Part shown: piece by piece, positions 9,126-16,389 of the stretch
How positions within the stretch are numbered: the first letter of the stretch is position 1
Layout of the letters: the number at the start of each line of letters is the position of its first letter
Origin: Flavobacteriaceae bacterium UBA6268
GTDB taxonomy: Bacteria > Bacteroidota > Bacteroidia > Flavobacteriales > Flavobacteriaceae
Length of the DNA stretch: 64,000 nucleotides
Direction: 5' to 3'
Assembly: GCA_002440705.1 (NCBI GenBank)
Contig: DJVA01000068.1
Location: 9,690-73,689, forward strand
Program-made: the position numbers and the translations under genes
The notes under the pieces: model-generated
Told to the model about the DNA's origin: nothing
The model's input: only the letters and a program-made list of their open reading frames with translations
The model's database searches: none

Positions 9126-9248
9126 GTTGTATTTGCTTAATTGTTTATTTCATTTTGATAATACTGCTAGAGTGGGCAAGCCCAAGCCCTTTGGGCTTAA
9201 GGCTTTTTTTATAAATCCCTCGCTTGAAAACATGTTTTCGGCTCAGTC

Positions 9249-9281
9249 AAAAAAAAAGCCCGATACCTTTGGTATGGGCTT
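9249..9281 (-). terminator. Terminator of the tRNA gene
   Basis: On the minus strand, AAGCCC-ATACC pairs with GGTAT-GGGCTT around an AAA loop (one bulge) and is followed by nine T. It begins 5 bp past the CCA end of the tRNA, as expected for a single-tRNA transcription unit. Confidence 0.85.
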
Positions 9282-9286
9282 GCCCT

Positions 9287-9363
9287 TGGTAGCGTGGGGG
9301 AGACTTGAACTCCCGACCTCCGGGTTATGAATCCGACGCTCTAACCAGCTGAGCTACCACGCC
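9287..9363 (-). tRNA. tRNA with CAT anticodon, probably tRNA-Met (elongator)
   Basis: A complete 77-nt cloverleaf on the minus strand with encoded CCA. The acceptor stem GGCGTGG pairs with CCACGCT (a G-U at the first pair). The D-arm is AGCTCAGCTGGTTAGAGC. The anticodon loop is TTCATAA with CAT at 9329-9327. The T-arm GGGAG-TTCAAGT-CTCCC is intact. CAT can be elongator Met, initiator Met or Ile-lysidine tRNA. The paired first base pair argues against initiator; Met is favoured but Ile2 cannot be excluded by eye. Confidence 0.93.
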
Positions 9364-9375
9364 ATTTTGCGGATG

Positions 9376-9406
9376 CAAATATAGAAACAAAAAATAGTAC
9401 CGCAAA
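9376..9406 (-). promoter_or_regulatory. Consensus Bacteroidota promoter for the tRNA
   Basis: On the minus strand, TTTG (9406-9403), exactly 19 bp, then TATATTTG (9383-9376). This matches TTTG-N19-TAnnTTTG. The -7 element ends 12 bp before the mature tRNA 5' end, implying a very short 5' leader. Confidence 0.85.
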
Positions 9407-9466
9407 CACAAAAGTGGTATTAAATACGGGCGTCTTCAAGAAAATCCAAAAAAAAATACCTTCGGC

Positions 9467-9497
9467 TTTTGCAGTTTTAAATTAATATCTATATTGG
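9467..9497 (+). promoter_or_regulatory. Probable promoter of START-like gene
   Basis: TTTTG (9467-9471), 18 bp, then TATATTGG (9490-9497), a degenerate -7 element. It ends 20 bp before the ATG at 9518. Confidence 0.45.
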
Positions 9498-9517
9498 GCA
9501 AAAGCTAACAAACACCT

Positions 9518-9904
9518 ATGGACGATAAGATCAAGTTCGAAATGGAGTTTCCCATACATGTATCTCCATCCTTACTGTATCAGTACATTTCTACACCTTC
9601 TGGGATGAGCGAGTGGTATGCCGATAATGTAAATTCCAGGGGTGAATTTTTTACCTTTATTTGGGAAGGAAGCGAAGAAAAGGCGCGACTTCTTGGGAAG
9701 AAAACCGGGGAACGAATCAAATTCCGTTGGGTGGAAGACGAAGAAACGGATTATTATTTCGAGATGCGCATCGTAGTGGATGAAATTACCAAGGATGTTT
9801 CCCTTATTGTAACCGATTTTGCCGAAGAGGATGAAATTGAGGAAGGCAAAATGCTTTGGGAGAATATGGTTTCGAACCTAAAACACGTTTTGGGTTCGGT
9901 ATAA
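9518..9904 (+). CDS. START-like / SRPBCC-fold protein
   Basis: A 128-residue cytosolic protein with the START/SRPBCC layout: an N-terminal strand (KIKFEMEFPIHVSPSLLYQYI), the small helix STPSGMSEWYADNV, four central strands (FFTFIWEGSEEKARL, RIKFRWV, YYFEMRIVV, VSLIVTDFA) and a long C-terminal helix (KMLWENMVSNLKHVL). It matches the small START-like protein widespread in Bacteroidota, whose ligand is unknown. It is very acidic in the C-terminal third. A compact hairpin with a T-run follows immediately and doubles as the leader of the next gene. Confidence 0.82.
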   Translation: MDDKIKFEMEFPIHVSPSLLYQYISTPSGMSEWYADNVNSRGEFFTFIWEGSEEKARLLGKKTGERIKFRWVEDEETDYYFEMRIVVDEITKDVSLIVTDFAEEDEIEEGKMLWENMVSNLKHVLGSV

Positions 9905-9919
9905 ACGGCTTCAAACCTG

Positions 9920-9927
9920 TATCTTTG
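9920..9927 (+). promoter_or_regulatory. -7 element TATCTTTG of the aminotransferase gene
   Basis: A perfect TAnnTTTG element ends 25 bp before the ATG at 9953. The transcription start should fall at about 9932-9935, inside the 5' arm of the hairpin at 9929-9952. No TTG box at the usual distance was found. Confidence 0.65.
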
Positions 9928-9928
9928 C

Positions 9929-9952
9929 ACCGCTTTGTTAAGCGGTTTTTTT
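9929..9952 (+). terminator. Hairpin plus T-run between START-like gene and aminotransferase gene
   Basis: ACCGCTT pairs with AAGCGGT around TGTT and is followed by seven T that end directly at the ATG (9953). It can terminate transcripts coming from 9518-9904. A transcript starting at the local promoter would lack most of the 5' arm and could escape. Confidence 0.7.
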
Positions 9953-10795
9953 ATGATCAATCTCAACGGGACCCTTTACACTTCGGATAATGCGCAAATT
10001 AGCCCATTAAATAGGGGATTTCATTTTGGCGATGCCGTATTTGAAACCATGCGCGTGTCTGCGGGCAAAGTGCTTTTTTGGGAAGACCATTACTTCCGCC
10101 TCATGGCTTCCATGCGCATCCTCCGTATGGAAATCCCAATGGATTTTACCCTTGAACATTTGGAGGAGGAAATTCTTAAAACCGTTAAGGCCCAACAGGA
10201 AGCTCCTGCGTACCGCGTAAAATTTTTGGTATGGCGTTCTTGGGGAGGGGGTTATGGCCCCACGGAAAAGGGGGTGGAATACACCATTACGGTAGCTGCA
10301 CTGGAACACCCTTTTTATGTAATGAACGATTCGCCCTATGAAGTGGAACTGTTCAAAGACCATTTTGTTAACTCAGGACTGCTTTCCACCTTAAAGACCA
10401 ACAACAAGGCGCTTCATGTTTTGGGAAGTATTTTTGCTGAAGAAAACGGCTATCAAAACTGCCTACTGCTTAACGAGCACAAAATGGTGGCTGAGGCCTT
10501 GAACGGAAACCTCTTTTGGGTGCAAGGATACAAAATCAAAACGCCTCCATTAAGCGACGGTTGCCTGAAGGGAGTCCTTCGAAAGCAGCTACTGGCCATT
10601 TTGGCACAACTTCCAGATTATGTGGTAGAGGAAGCCTCCATCTCTCCTTTCGATTTGCAGAAGGCCGACGAGTTGTTCCTTACCAATGCCATCCTAGGAA
10701 TCCAGCCCATAACAAAATACCGAAAGAAAAACTTTGAAGTTAAAGTGGCGAGGGAGCTTGTCGGAAAATTAAATGCCCGTGCCCGGCTGGGCTAA
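9953..10795 (+). CDS. Class IV PLP-dependent aminotransferase (IlvE / aminodeoxychorismate lyase type)
   Basis: A 280-residue fold-type IV PLP enzyme. The ATG at 9953 is chosen over one at 9935 because the latter lies inside the promoter/hairpin region. Typical features are MINLNGTLYTSDNAQISPLNRGFHFGD with the N-terminal strand and GDAVFETMRV; YRVKFLVWRSWGGGY; a Lys-bearing segment LKTNNKALHVLGS (PLP Lys region); and an EALNGNLFWV E-x-x-x-x-N motif near the cofactor. The family includes branched-chain aminotransferase, D-amino-acid transaminase and PabC; sequence alone does not decide. The size fits PabC-like enzymes as well. Its stop overlaps the convergent YqgE gene by 4 bp. Confidence 0.85.
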   Translation: MINLNGTLYTSDNAQISPLNRGFHFGDAVFETMRVSAGKVLFWEDHYFRLMASMRILRMEIPMDFTLEHLEEEILKTVKAQQEAPAYRVKFLVWRSWGGGYGPTEKGVEYTITVAALEHPFYVMNDSPYEVELFKDHFVNSGLLSTLKTNNKALHVLGSIFAEENGYQNCLLLNEHKMVAEALNGNLFWVQGYKIKTPPLSDGCLKGVLRKQLLAILAQLPDYVVEEASISPFDLQKADELFLTNAILGIQPITKYRKKNFEVKVARELVGKLNARARLG

Positions 10796-11352
10796 TTGAA
10801 ACTGGGATCTTCCGGGGCGTTAGACCAAATAAGGTAATCGCCCCCAAATTCGATCATCTTTTCCTTCCAGAAATCCTTGCTGTTTTTTCCAATGATTTGG
10901 CTTTTCAATTTGTTTTCGGTTACCACCCAACTATTTTCTTTCAGTTCGTTGGTCAATTGATCGGTAGACCAACCGGAATACCCCAAGAAAAACTGAATTT
11001 GATCGGCTTTGAGCACATTATCATTGAGCATGTCCAAAATGGTGTTGAAATCGCCTCCCCAATATATACCGCTGGAAATCTCGATACTTTCCGGGATAAG
11101 GTCCGGAACCGTATGGATAAAGTAAAGGTTGTCCTGTTCTACGGGACCCCCATTGTAGACCTTAAGGTTGGAATGCACTTCGGGGAGGAAGTCCTTTAAT
11201 CGGTATTTGAGGGGTTTGTTAAGTATGAAGCCCACGGAACCATGCTCATTGTGTTCCGCCAACAACACTACGGAACGGTTGAAGGAAACATCGCCAATGA
11301 TGGAAGGTTCAGCAATCAGGAGTACGCCTTTGGTTGGTTTCACACTAATCAT
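10792..11352 (-). CDS. YqgE/AlgH family protein (UPF0301)
   Basis: A 186-residue protein with the family hallmarks: PTKGVLLIAEPSIIGDVSFNRSVVLL at the N-terminus, HGSVGFILNKPL, then YNGGPVEQDNLYFIHT and the C-terminal FFLGYSGWSTDQLTNELKENSW. It is a cytosolic alpha/beta protein of uncertain biochemical role; AlgH was named as a regulator of alginate genes in Pseudomonas, which need not apply here. It has its own short 5' region and converges on the aminotransferase gene. Confidence 0.93.
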   Translation of the reverse strand: MISVKPTKGVLLIAEPSIIGDVSFNRSVVLLAEHNEHGSVGFILNKPLKYRLKDFLPEVHSNLKVYNGGPVEQDNLYFIHTVPDLIPESIEISSGIYWGGDFNTILDMLNDNVLKADQIQFFLGYSGWSTDQLTNELKENSWVVTENKLKSQIIGKNSKDFWKEKMIEFGGDYLIWSNAPEDPSFN

Positions 11353-11426
11353 CTGGGCCTATTTAGTGATTTAAATCTAAGGATTAATTTTTGAATACAC
11401 AACAAGAGCCCAAAAACGAACCATGG

Positions 11427-11455
11427 AAAAAAAAGAACCCTGCCAAGGGCAGGGT
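11427..11455 (-). terminator. Terminator of the HU gene
   Basis: On the minus strand ACCCTGCC pairs with GGCAGGGT (3-nt loop) and is followed by TTC and then eight T. It starts 27 bp past the HU stop. Confidence 0.9.
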
Positions 11456-11481
11456 CTAAGACGTTTAGAGGTCTGGGGGGA

Positions 11482-11754
11482 TTAGTTTACAGCGTCTGCC
11501 AACTCAGATCCAGCCTTGAATTTTACTACCTTTTTAGCAGCAATTTTGATGGTTTTTCCAGTTTGTGGGTTTCTTCCTTCACGGGCCGCTCTTTTGGATA
11601 CAGACCAAGATCCGAAACCTACCAAAGAAACTCTATTTCCTTTTTTAAGAGACTTTTCTACATTTCCTAGGAAAGATTCCAAAGCTTTTTTCGCAGCTGC
11701 TTTAGTGATTCCAGCATCGGCAGCCATTCCGTCGATTAAATCTGATTTGTTCAT
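11482..11754 (-). CDS. HU family DNA-binding protein
   Basis: A 90-residue histone-like protein covering the whole HU fold: MNKSDLIDGMAADAGITKAAAKKALESFL (helices 1-2), RVSLVGFGSWSVSKRAAREGRNPQTG (the beta arm with the conserved RxGRNPQTG tip) and KTIKIAAKKVVKFKAG at the end. It acts as a dimer that bends DNA and compacts the nucleoid. It is a single-gene unit with a consensus promoter and a strong terminator, as expected for an abundant protein. Confidence 0.96.
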   Translation of the reverse strand: MNKSDLIDGMAADAGITKAAAKKALESFLGNVEKSLKKGNRVSLVGFGSWSVSKRAAREGRNPQTGKTIKIAAKKVVKFKAGSELADAVN

Positions 11755-11811
11755 AGTTTACTTTTTAAATTAAATGATAAATTGTTGGTTAAACATTGCA
11801 TAATTGCTCTA

Positions 11812-11841
11812 CAAATTTAATCGGATTATCGGTTCACGCAA
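11812..11841 (-). promoter_or_regulatory. Consensus promoter of the HU gene
   Basis: On the minus strand, TTG (11841-11839), 19 bp, then TAAATTTG (11819-11812). The -7 element is 57 bp before the HU ATG, leaving a 5' UTR of about 50 nt that is AT-rich and apparently unstructured. Confidence 0.8.
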
Positions 11842-11945
11842 GGAATGACGCGCTAAAACGCCGTTTTTGTTGATAACTTGGAGGGTTTGTTAATAAACTT
11901 GATGCTTTTCAAGAGGATTTTAATGAAATCAGCAATGACGAGGCT

Positions 11946-12893
11946 TTACACGAATTGTGCCTCCTTTTCCAAAGCAAAACCATTCATTAAATCCCGAACG
12001 CTCATTTTTTTCTTTCCAGGTAGTTGTAATAACTCCAATTGCAAATAGCCATCTTGGGTTGCCACCAAAAGTTCCTTGTTGGATGGTATTATCGTCCCTG
12101 GCACATCCAAACTGGGCTTATGGATAATATGCCCTTCATAGATCTTGGTCTTCAATACCTTAGAGCCATTGTGTAATTCGGTCCATGCAGTGGGGTAAGG
12201 GGCTAGCCCCCGGATCAGCCGGTCAATTTCCAAGGAAGGCCTGTTCCAATCTATGCGCGTGTTTTCCGCAGTAAGCTTAGGAGCAGATTTTAAATTTTGA
12301 TCCTGAGGTTGTGGCATTGTTTTAACCGTCCCTTTGGCAATGGCATCAACCGTTTCCAGTACCAGCGCACTTCCCAATGTCATGAGTTTATCGTGAAGAC
12401 TCCCTGCGGTTTCTTTATCGGTAATAGCGATGCGTTTGGAGGCAATGATGGCACCGGTGTCTATCTGTTCATCGATGAAAAAGGTAGTGACCCCCGTTTC
12501 CGTGGCTCCATTAATGATGGCCCATTGAATGGGGGCCGCACCACGGTATTGTGGCAATAGCGAGGCATGCAGGTTGAAGGTCCCATAATTAGGCATATCC
12601 CATACCACCCTGGGCAACATACGAAAGGCCACGACAATTTGAAGATTGGCATTCCATGCTTTCAGATTGTTCAGAAAGGATTCGTCTTTTAAGGAATGGG
12701 GCTGAAGTAGGGGTAACCGATGCGTCAATGCAAATTCCTTTACCGCAGAAGGGGTTACCTTTTGCCCCCTCCCAGAGGGTTTGTCGGGTGCTGTGACGAC
12801 TCCTGCGATGGGATAGTCTTTCTGGACAAGCTCGCGCAATATCCCGACGGCAAAATCGGGGGTTCCCATAAAAACGATGCGTAATTCCTTCAT
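11946..12893 (-). CDS. fmt: Methionyl-tRNA formyltransferase
   Basis: A 315-residue protein that formylates initiator Met-tRNA using 10-formyl-THF. N-terminal hydrolase domain: RIVFMGTPDFAVGIL, the signature NLHASLLPQYRGAAPIQWAI (with the catalytic Asn-His region) and GVTTFFIDEQIDTGAI. C-terminal OB domain: LIRGLAPYPTAWTEL onward. The start is the ATG at 12893, which shares its A with the recQ stop codon (TAATG), giving translational coupling; the ATG three codons upstream would overlap further. It is the last gene of the AAA-recQ-fmt operon. Confidence 0.96.
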   Translation of the reverse strand: MKELRIVFMGTPDFAVGILRELVQKDYPIAGVVTAPDKPSGRGQKVTPSAVKEFALTHRLPLLQPHSLKDESFLNNLKAWNANLQIVVAFRMLPRVVWDMPNYGTFNLHASLLPQYRGAAPIQWAIINGATETGVTTFFIDEQIDTGAIIASKRIAITDKETAGSLHDKLMTLGSALVLETVDAIAKGTVKTMPQPQDQNLKSAPKLTAENTRIDWNRPSLEIDRLIRGLAPYPTAWTELHNGSKVLKTKIYEGHIIHKPSLDVPGTIIPSNKELLVATQDGYLQLELLQLPGKKKMSVRDLMNGFALEKEAQFV

Positions 12894-14791
12894 TAACTGC
12901 AATAGTATTGGTTGACGGCGTTCAACTGGATTAGTTTTCGATCCAATAAGGCCCGCAAAACCTTAAGGACGTCTGCCTCTGCAAAAGTAAGGTTTTCGAG
13001 CAAGTTTCGCGAATCCATTGGGGTTTCCTGCAACAAGGCAAGGATTTTTTGGGCAATGACTTGGGTCTCCAAGGGTTGCTGGCTTTTCCTTTTTTCCAGG
13101 CATACCGAACAACGCCCACATTCCTGGGTGGTGGTTTCACCAAAATAACGCAATAACTGTACCTGCAAGCATACTTTGGTATTCGCAATATAAGTTAGAA
13201 CAGCTTTTACCTGCCGTTCTTTGCGATTGTTGACAAGTTCGATGGCTTCCCGAAATGGATTCAAGGTACGGTCATCTTCCCGTGGAACCATGAAAGTGAT
13301 GGAGGCATCGGTTTCGAAAAGTTGCAAATCAACCAAATCCTGTTGTGCCATTTCCTTAAGGGTACCAACAATTAGGTCTGAAGCCAACCCCGATTTGTGG
13401 GCCACCCACTCCAAATCGATGGTATTGGGATTGTCGAAAATTCCGCCATACATTCTCAAAAGGGTCTTTCCGACCACCGAGAACGAAGGATTTTTTTCAA
13501 AGGCCATCAGTAAACTTTGGGACGGTACTAAAAATTGGATTTTGGATTTGCGTCCAAATTGTTTGGAAAGTTGGATAATTCCCAAACGGTCCAGGGTGTT
13601 CAGGCCGTTGTAAGTTTGTTGGATGGGCAATTGATACGTTTGGCAAAGTTTGTTGAGGCTGAAGCTGTGTTCGGTAAATTCACCTTCGCCATAAGGAATC
13701 TGAAAATAGTTGCATAGGGTACGGTATAACTTTTTAAGGTCTTGTAAGGTAGGAAGGGTATCCAAAAACTGTTTGGTAAGTAGTTGCTGGTCCTGTGCTT
13801 CGTAGAGCAATACAGCTTCTGCGTCCTTACCATCCCTTCCGGCTCGACCCGCTTCCTGAAAATAGCTCTCCAAGCTTTCCGGAAGTTGGGCATGAATGAC
13901 ATACCGCACGTTGGGGTGGTCGATTCCCATTCCAAATGCAGTGGTTGCTACCATAGTTGAAACCCTATATTGTTTCCAAGCATCCAAGCGTTCCTGTTTT
14001 ACCTTGGGAGGGAGCCCCCCATGGTAGAAAGTTGCCGATATGCCTTGCTGCTGAAGGCGTTGGCTCCATTGTTCCGCTTGATTGCGGCTTCGGACGTACA
14101 CAACGGCCGATTCCTTCAAGGGTTTCAACATTTGGAAAATTCGGTGCAGTTTGTCACTTTGTTGGTACACTTGATAGGATAGGTTTGTCCTTGCGAAGGA
14201 TTTTTTAAAAATTTGGGGCTGTTCCAGTTTCAATTCTGAAATGGTGTCCAACAACACTTCCTCAGTAGCCGTTGCGGTAAGGGCTATTGTAGGTGCGTAG
14301 GGCTGCAGGGCTTTCAGTACAGGTATTTTTTGATAGGAAGGGCGAAAATCATTTCCCCATTGAGAAATGCAATGGGCCTCATCGACGGCAATAAGATTGA
14401 CATTCATTTTCTTTAAGGCCCATTGCACCTGTTCCTGTTGCAGGCGCTCTGGGGAAAGGTATAAAAATTTATAAGGCCCGTAAAGCGCATTGTCCAATTG
14501 TGTCGTGAGTGCTTCTGACGAAAGTCCTCCGGTAAGGGCCATGGCCTTAATGCCTTTACTTTCCAGGGAAGCTACCTGATCGTTCATTAGGGCCACCAAA
14601 GGCGAAATGACTATACAAAGGCCTTCCATAACCATGGCAGGGATCTGAAAACAAAGGGATTTTCCACCACCCGTTGGAAGCAGGGCAATGGTATCCCGTC
14701 CTTCGAGCACCGATTGGATGATGTCCTCCTGCAGGGGCCTAAAATTGTTGAATCCCCAATATTCCTGTAGGATGTGTAAGGGTGATTTCAA
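12893..14791 (-). CDS. recQ: RecQ family ATP-dependent DNA helicase
   Basis: A 632-residue 3'-5' helicase for recombination and fork repair. Motif I is LLPTGGGKSLCFQIPA, motif II is AVDEAHCISQWG and the aromatic-rich loop is NDFRPSY. Here Asn replaces the usual His of the loop. Motifs IV-VI include VYVRSRNQAEQW, VRYVIHAQLP and YFQEAGRAGRDG. A RecQ zinc-binding region follows (CLQVQLLRYFG ... CGRCSVCLEKR). No HRDC domain is obvious at the short C-terminus, which instead ends in a winged-helix-like stretch. It overlaps the upstream AAA gene by 4 bp (ATGA) and fmt by 1 bp. It is probably one of several RecQ paralogues. Confidence 0.94.
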   Translation of the reverse strand: MKSPLHILQEYWGFNNFRPLQEDIIQSVLEGRDTIALLPTGGGKSLCFQIPAMVMEGLCIVISPLVALMNDQVASLESKGIKAMALTGGLSSEALTTQLDNALYGPYKFLYLSPERLQQEQVQWALKKMNVNLIAVDEAHCISQWGNDFRPSYQKIPVLKALQPYAPTIALTATATEEVLLDTISELKLEQPQIFKKSFARTNLSYQVYQQSDKLHRIFQMLKPLKESAVVYVRSRNQAEQWSQRLQQQGISATFYHGGLPPKVKQERLDAWKQYRVSTMVATTAFGMGIDHPNVRYVIHAQLPESLESYFQEAGRAGRDGKDAEAVLLYEAQDQQLLTKQFLDTLPTLQDLKKLYRTLCNYFQIPYGEGEFTEHSFSLNKLCQTYQLPIQQTYNGLNTLDRLGIIQLSKQFGRKSKIQFLVPSQSLLMAFEKNPSFSVVGKTLLRMYGGIFDNPNTIDLEWVAHKSGLASDLIVGTLKEMAQQDLVDLQLFETDASITFMVPREDDRTLNPFREAIELVNNRKERQVKAVLTYIANTKVCLQVQLLRYFGETTTQECGRCSVCLEKRKSQQPLETQVIAQKILALLQETPMDSRNLLENLTFAEADVLKVLRALLDRKLIQLNAVNQYYCS

Positions 14792-15336
14792 AACAGGGAC
14801 GCTATTTTTTTTAGGATGTATTCCCCCCGGTATTGGATGCTACCCACGGGAACATGATAAACCGTATAGCCATAGTTTTGGTAGGCTTGGTGTAGAAATT
14901 CAAATAGGCGCTCGGCTTGGGCATACGATTCATACCGTTCGTTATCCTGGATGTAGATTTCTTCCCAAGGCGGCAATAAGAATATGGCATCGTAACGCAG
15001 GTTGTTGCAAGTTTCGGTAAAAAAAGAAGGATATTCGGTACCCAAATAATCCATGTAGGCAGTAACATCGGGAAGACCCCGGTCGTAAAACAAAAATGGG
15101 GTGTTTTCTGGACTGGGCGCTTCCAAAAACTGTGCTTTGCGCCCGTTAAGCAGTAGCTCACTAAAGAGGAGGGGCTGCTCCAAAAACAATTGCGAGATCC
15201 CTTGCTGTTGGGCCTTAAAAGTTACCTCCCTGGAAATTTCCGGGAGGCATACATGGCCTAGGTCTTCAAAATAACGGATGAGGGATGTTTTTCCGGAACC
15301 CGGGCCACCTGTAATAACAATTCTTTTGGAATTCAA
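14788..15336 (-). CDS. AAA ATPase/kinase-like protein (AAA_28 family)
   Basis: A 182-residue P-loop protein. The Walker A motif is ITGGPGSGKTSLI at residues 8-20. An FLFYDRGLPDVTAYMDYLG segment gives a DRG Walker-B-like motif of nucleotide-kinase type. A lid region (PWEEIYIQDNERYES) and the C-terminal half GYTVYHVPVGS follow. It matches the AAA_28/NadR-like kinase-fold family common in Bacteroidota; the substrate is unknown. It is the first gene of the operon with recQ and fmt, with an ATGA overlap into recQ. A link to nucleotide or NAD metabolism is a guess. Confidence 0.82.
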   Translation of the reverse strand: MNSKRIVITGGPGSGKTSLIRYFEDLGHVCLPEISREVTFKAQQQGISQLFLEQPLLFSELLLNGRKAQFLEAPSPENTPFLFYDRGLPDVTAYMDYLGTEYPSFFTETCNNLRYDAIFLLPPWEEIYIQDNERYESYAQAERLFEFLHQAYQNYGYTVYHVPVGSIQYRGEYILKKIASLF

Positions 15337-15381
15337 ACGTTACATTTTTCTACAAAGTTAGTTAATATTAACACCTTCCGC

Positions 15382-15389
15382 TATCTTTG
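15382..15389 (+). promoter_or_regulatory. -7 element TATCTTTG for DUF493-DUF4290-murA
   Basis: A perfect TAnnTTTG ends 17 bp before the ATG at 15407, in the divergent gap with the AAA gene. The -33 region is GTTA-rich without a clear TTG. Confidence 0.65.
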
Positions 15390-15406
15390 TACTAAGAAAC
15401 CCACGC

Positions 15407-15697
15407 ATGACAGAATCAGAAAAAAGCCGGGAATTTTACGAACGGCTCAGGGACGAACTGGAACAGGACACCACTTGGCCTTCCCCATACCTGTATAAAT
15501 TTATCATCCCCGCAAGTATTGAAAAAGTGGCAGAAATAGAAGCCGTTTTCGATGGGATGGAGGCCGAAATACAAACCAGGGACTCCTCCAAAGGTAATTT
15601 TACGAGCGTCTCTATCAAAGTCACTATGGAATCGCCGGAAGCCGTTGTAGAAAAATATCAGGAAGTTTCAAAGGTAGAAGGGGTGATTTCCCTATAA
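15407..15697 (+). CDS. DUF493 (YbeD-like) family protein
   Basis: A 96-residue protein. A charged N-terminal helix (SEKSREFYERLRDEL) leads to a ferredoxin-like ACT-type fold: YLYKFIIPASIEKVAEIEAVFDG, a second strand/helix (SKGNFTSVSIKVTMESPEAVVEKYQEVSKV) and a final strand VEGVISL. The family is small and cytosolic, likely regulatory, with no established activity. It is the first gene of an operon with DUF4290 and murA (gaps of 54 and 14 bp). Confidence 0.88.
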   Translation: MTESEKSREFYERLRDELEQDTTWPSPYLYKFIIPASIEKVAEIEAVFDGMEAEIQTRDSSKGNFTSVSIKVTMESPEAVVEKYQEVSKVEGVISL

Positions 15698-15751
15698 TTT
15701 TAGTATTTTGCGGCATACTTCAACAAGTACATTTCCAAATATACATTTATT

Positions 15752-16375
15752 GTGATTGATCAATTAGAATACAACACCGAACGCCCTCATTTAATCATTC
15801 CCGAATACGGGAGGCATCTGCAGAAAATGGTGAACCAATGCATCGCCATTGAAGATCGTGAAGAACGGAACAAATGCGCCAAGAGCATCATTGCCGTAAT
15901 GGGGAACCTTAACCCCCATTTGCGGGATGTGCCCGATTTCCAGCACAAGCTTTGGGACCAACTGTTTATTATTTCCGACTTCAAGTTGGATGTGGAAGCG
16001 CCCTATCCCAAACCGTCGAGGGAAGAACTGGCAGAACGCCCCGAGCCTCTAAAATACCCACAAAACCATCCCAAGTACCGATTTTACGGAAACAATATCA
16101 AACGGATGATCGATGTGGCCAACAGCTGGGAGGACGGCGACAAAAAAACAGGCCTCATCCTTACCATTGCAAACCACATGAAGAAAAGTTTTTTGAGTTG
16201 GAACAAGGATACCGTCGAGGATGATGTGATTTTCCAACACCTGTATGAGCTATCCGAAGGTAAAATCAATTTGAAAAACAGTGACGAAGACCTTTCAGAC
16301 TCTCAAGATTTGATGAAAAATAAAAAACATTTCAAGAAATCAAAAGGCAAACGCAATAATCGCAAACGCCACTAA
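15752..16375 (+). CDS. DUF4290 family protein
   Basis: A 207-residue protein of the Bacteroidota-specific DUF4290 family, which I recognise as commonly located before murA. The start is a GTG at 15752; no upstream in-frame ATG was found and the conserved N-terminus (QLEYNTERPHLIIPEYGRHLQKM) begins at once. It is predominantly helical (ANSWEDGDKKTGLILTIANHMKKSFL). The C-terminus is a Lys/Asn/Arg-rich tail (about 180-207), suggesting contact with nucleic acid or acidic partners. Conserved placement implies a link to cell-wall synthesis, but no function is known. Confidence 0.85.
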   Translation: MIDQLEYNTERPHLIIPEYGRHLQKMVNQCIAIEDREERNKCAKSIIAVMGNLNPHLRDVPDFQHKLWDQLFIISDFKLDVEAPYPKPSREELAERPEPLKYPQNHPKYRFYGNNIKRMIDVANSWEDGDKKTGLILTIANHMKKSFLSWNKDTVEDDVIFQHLYELSEGKINLKNSDEDLSDSQDLMKNKKHFKKSKGKRNNRKRH

Positions 16376-16389
16376 ACCAAAAGCGATTT

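Noticed and set aside
9184..9210. Plus-strand hairpin with seven T (AAGCCC/GGGCTT)
   Set aside because: No plus-strand gene ends here (the CHAT stop is 750 bp away); could be chance or a stop for antisense transcription, so not listed as a feature.
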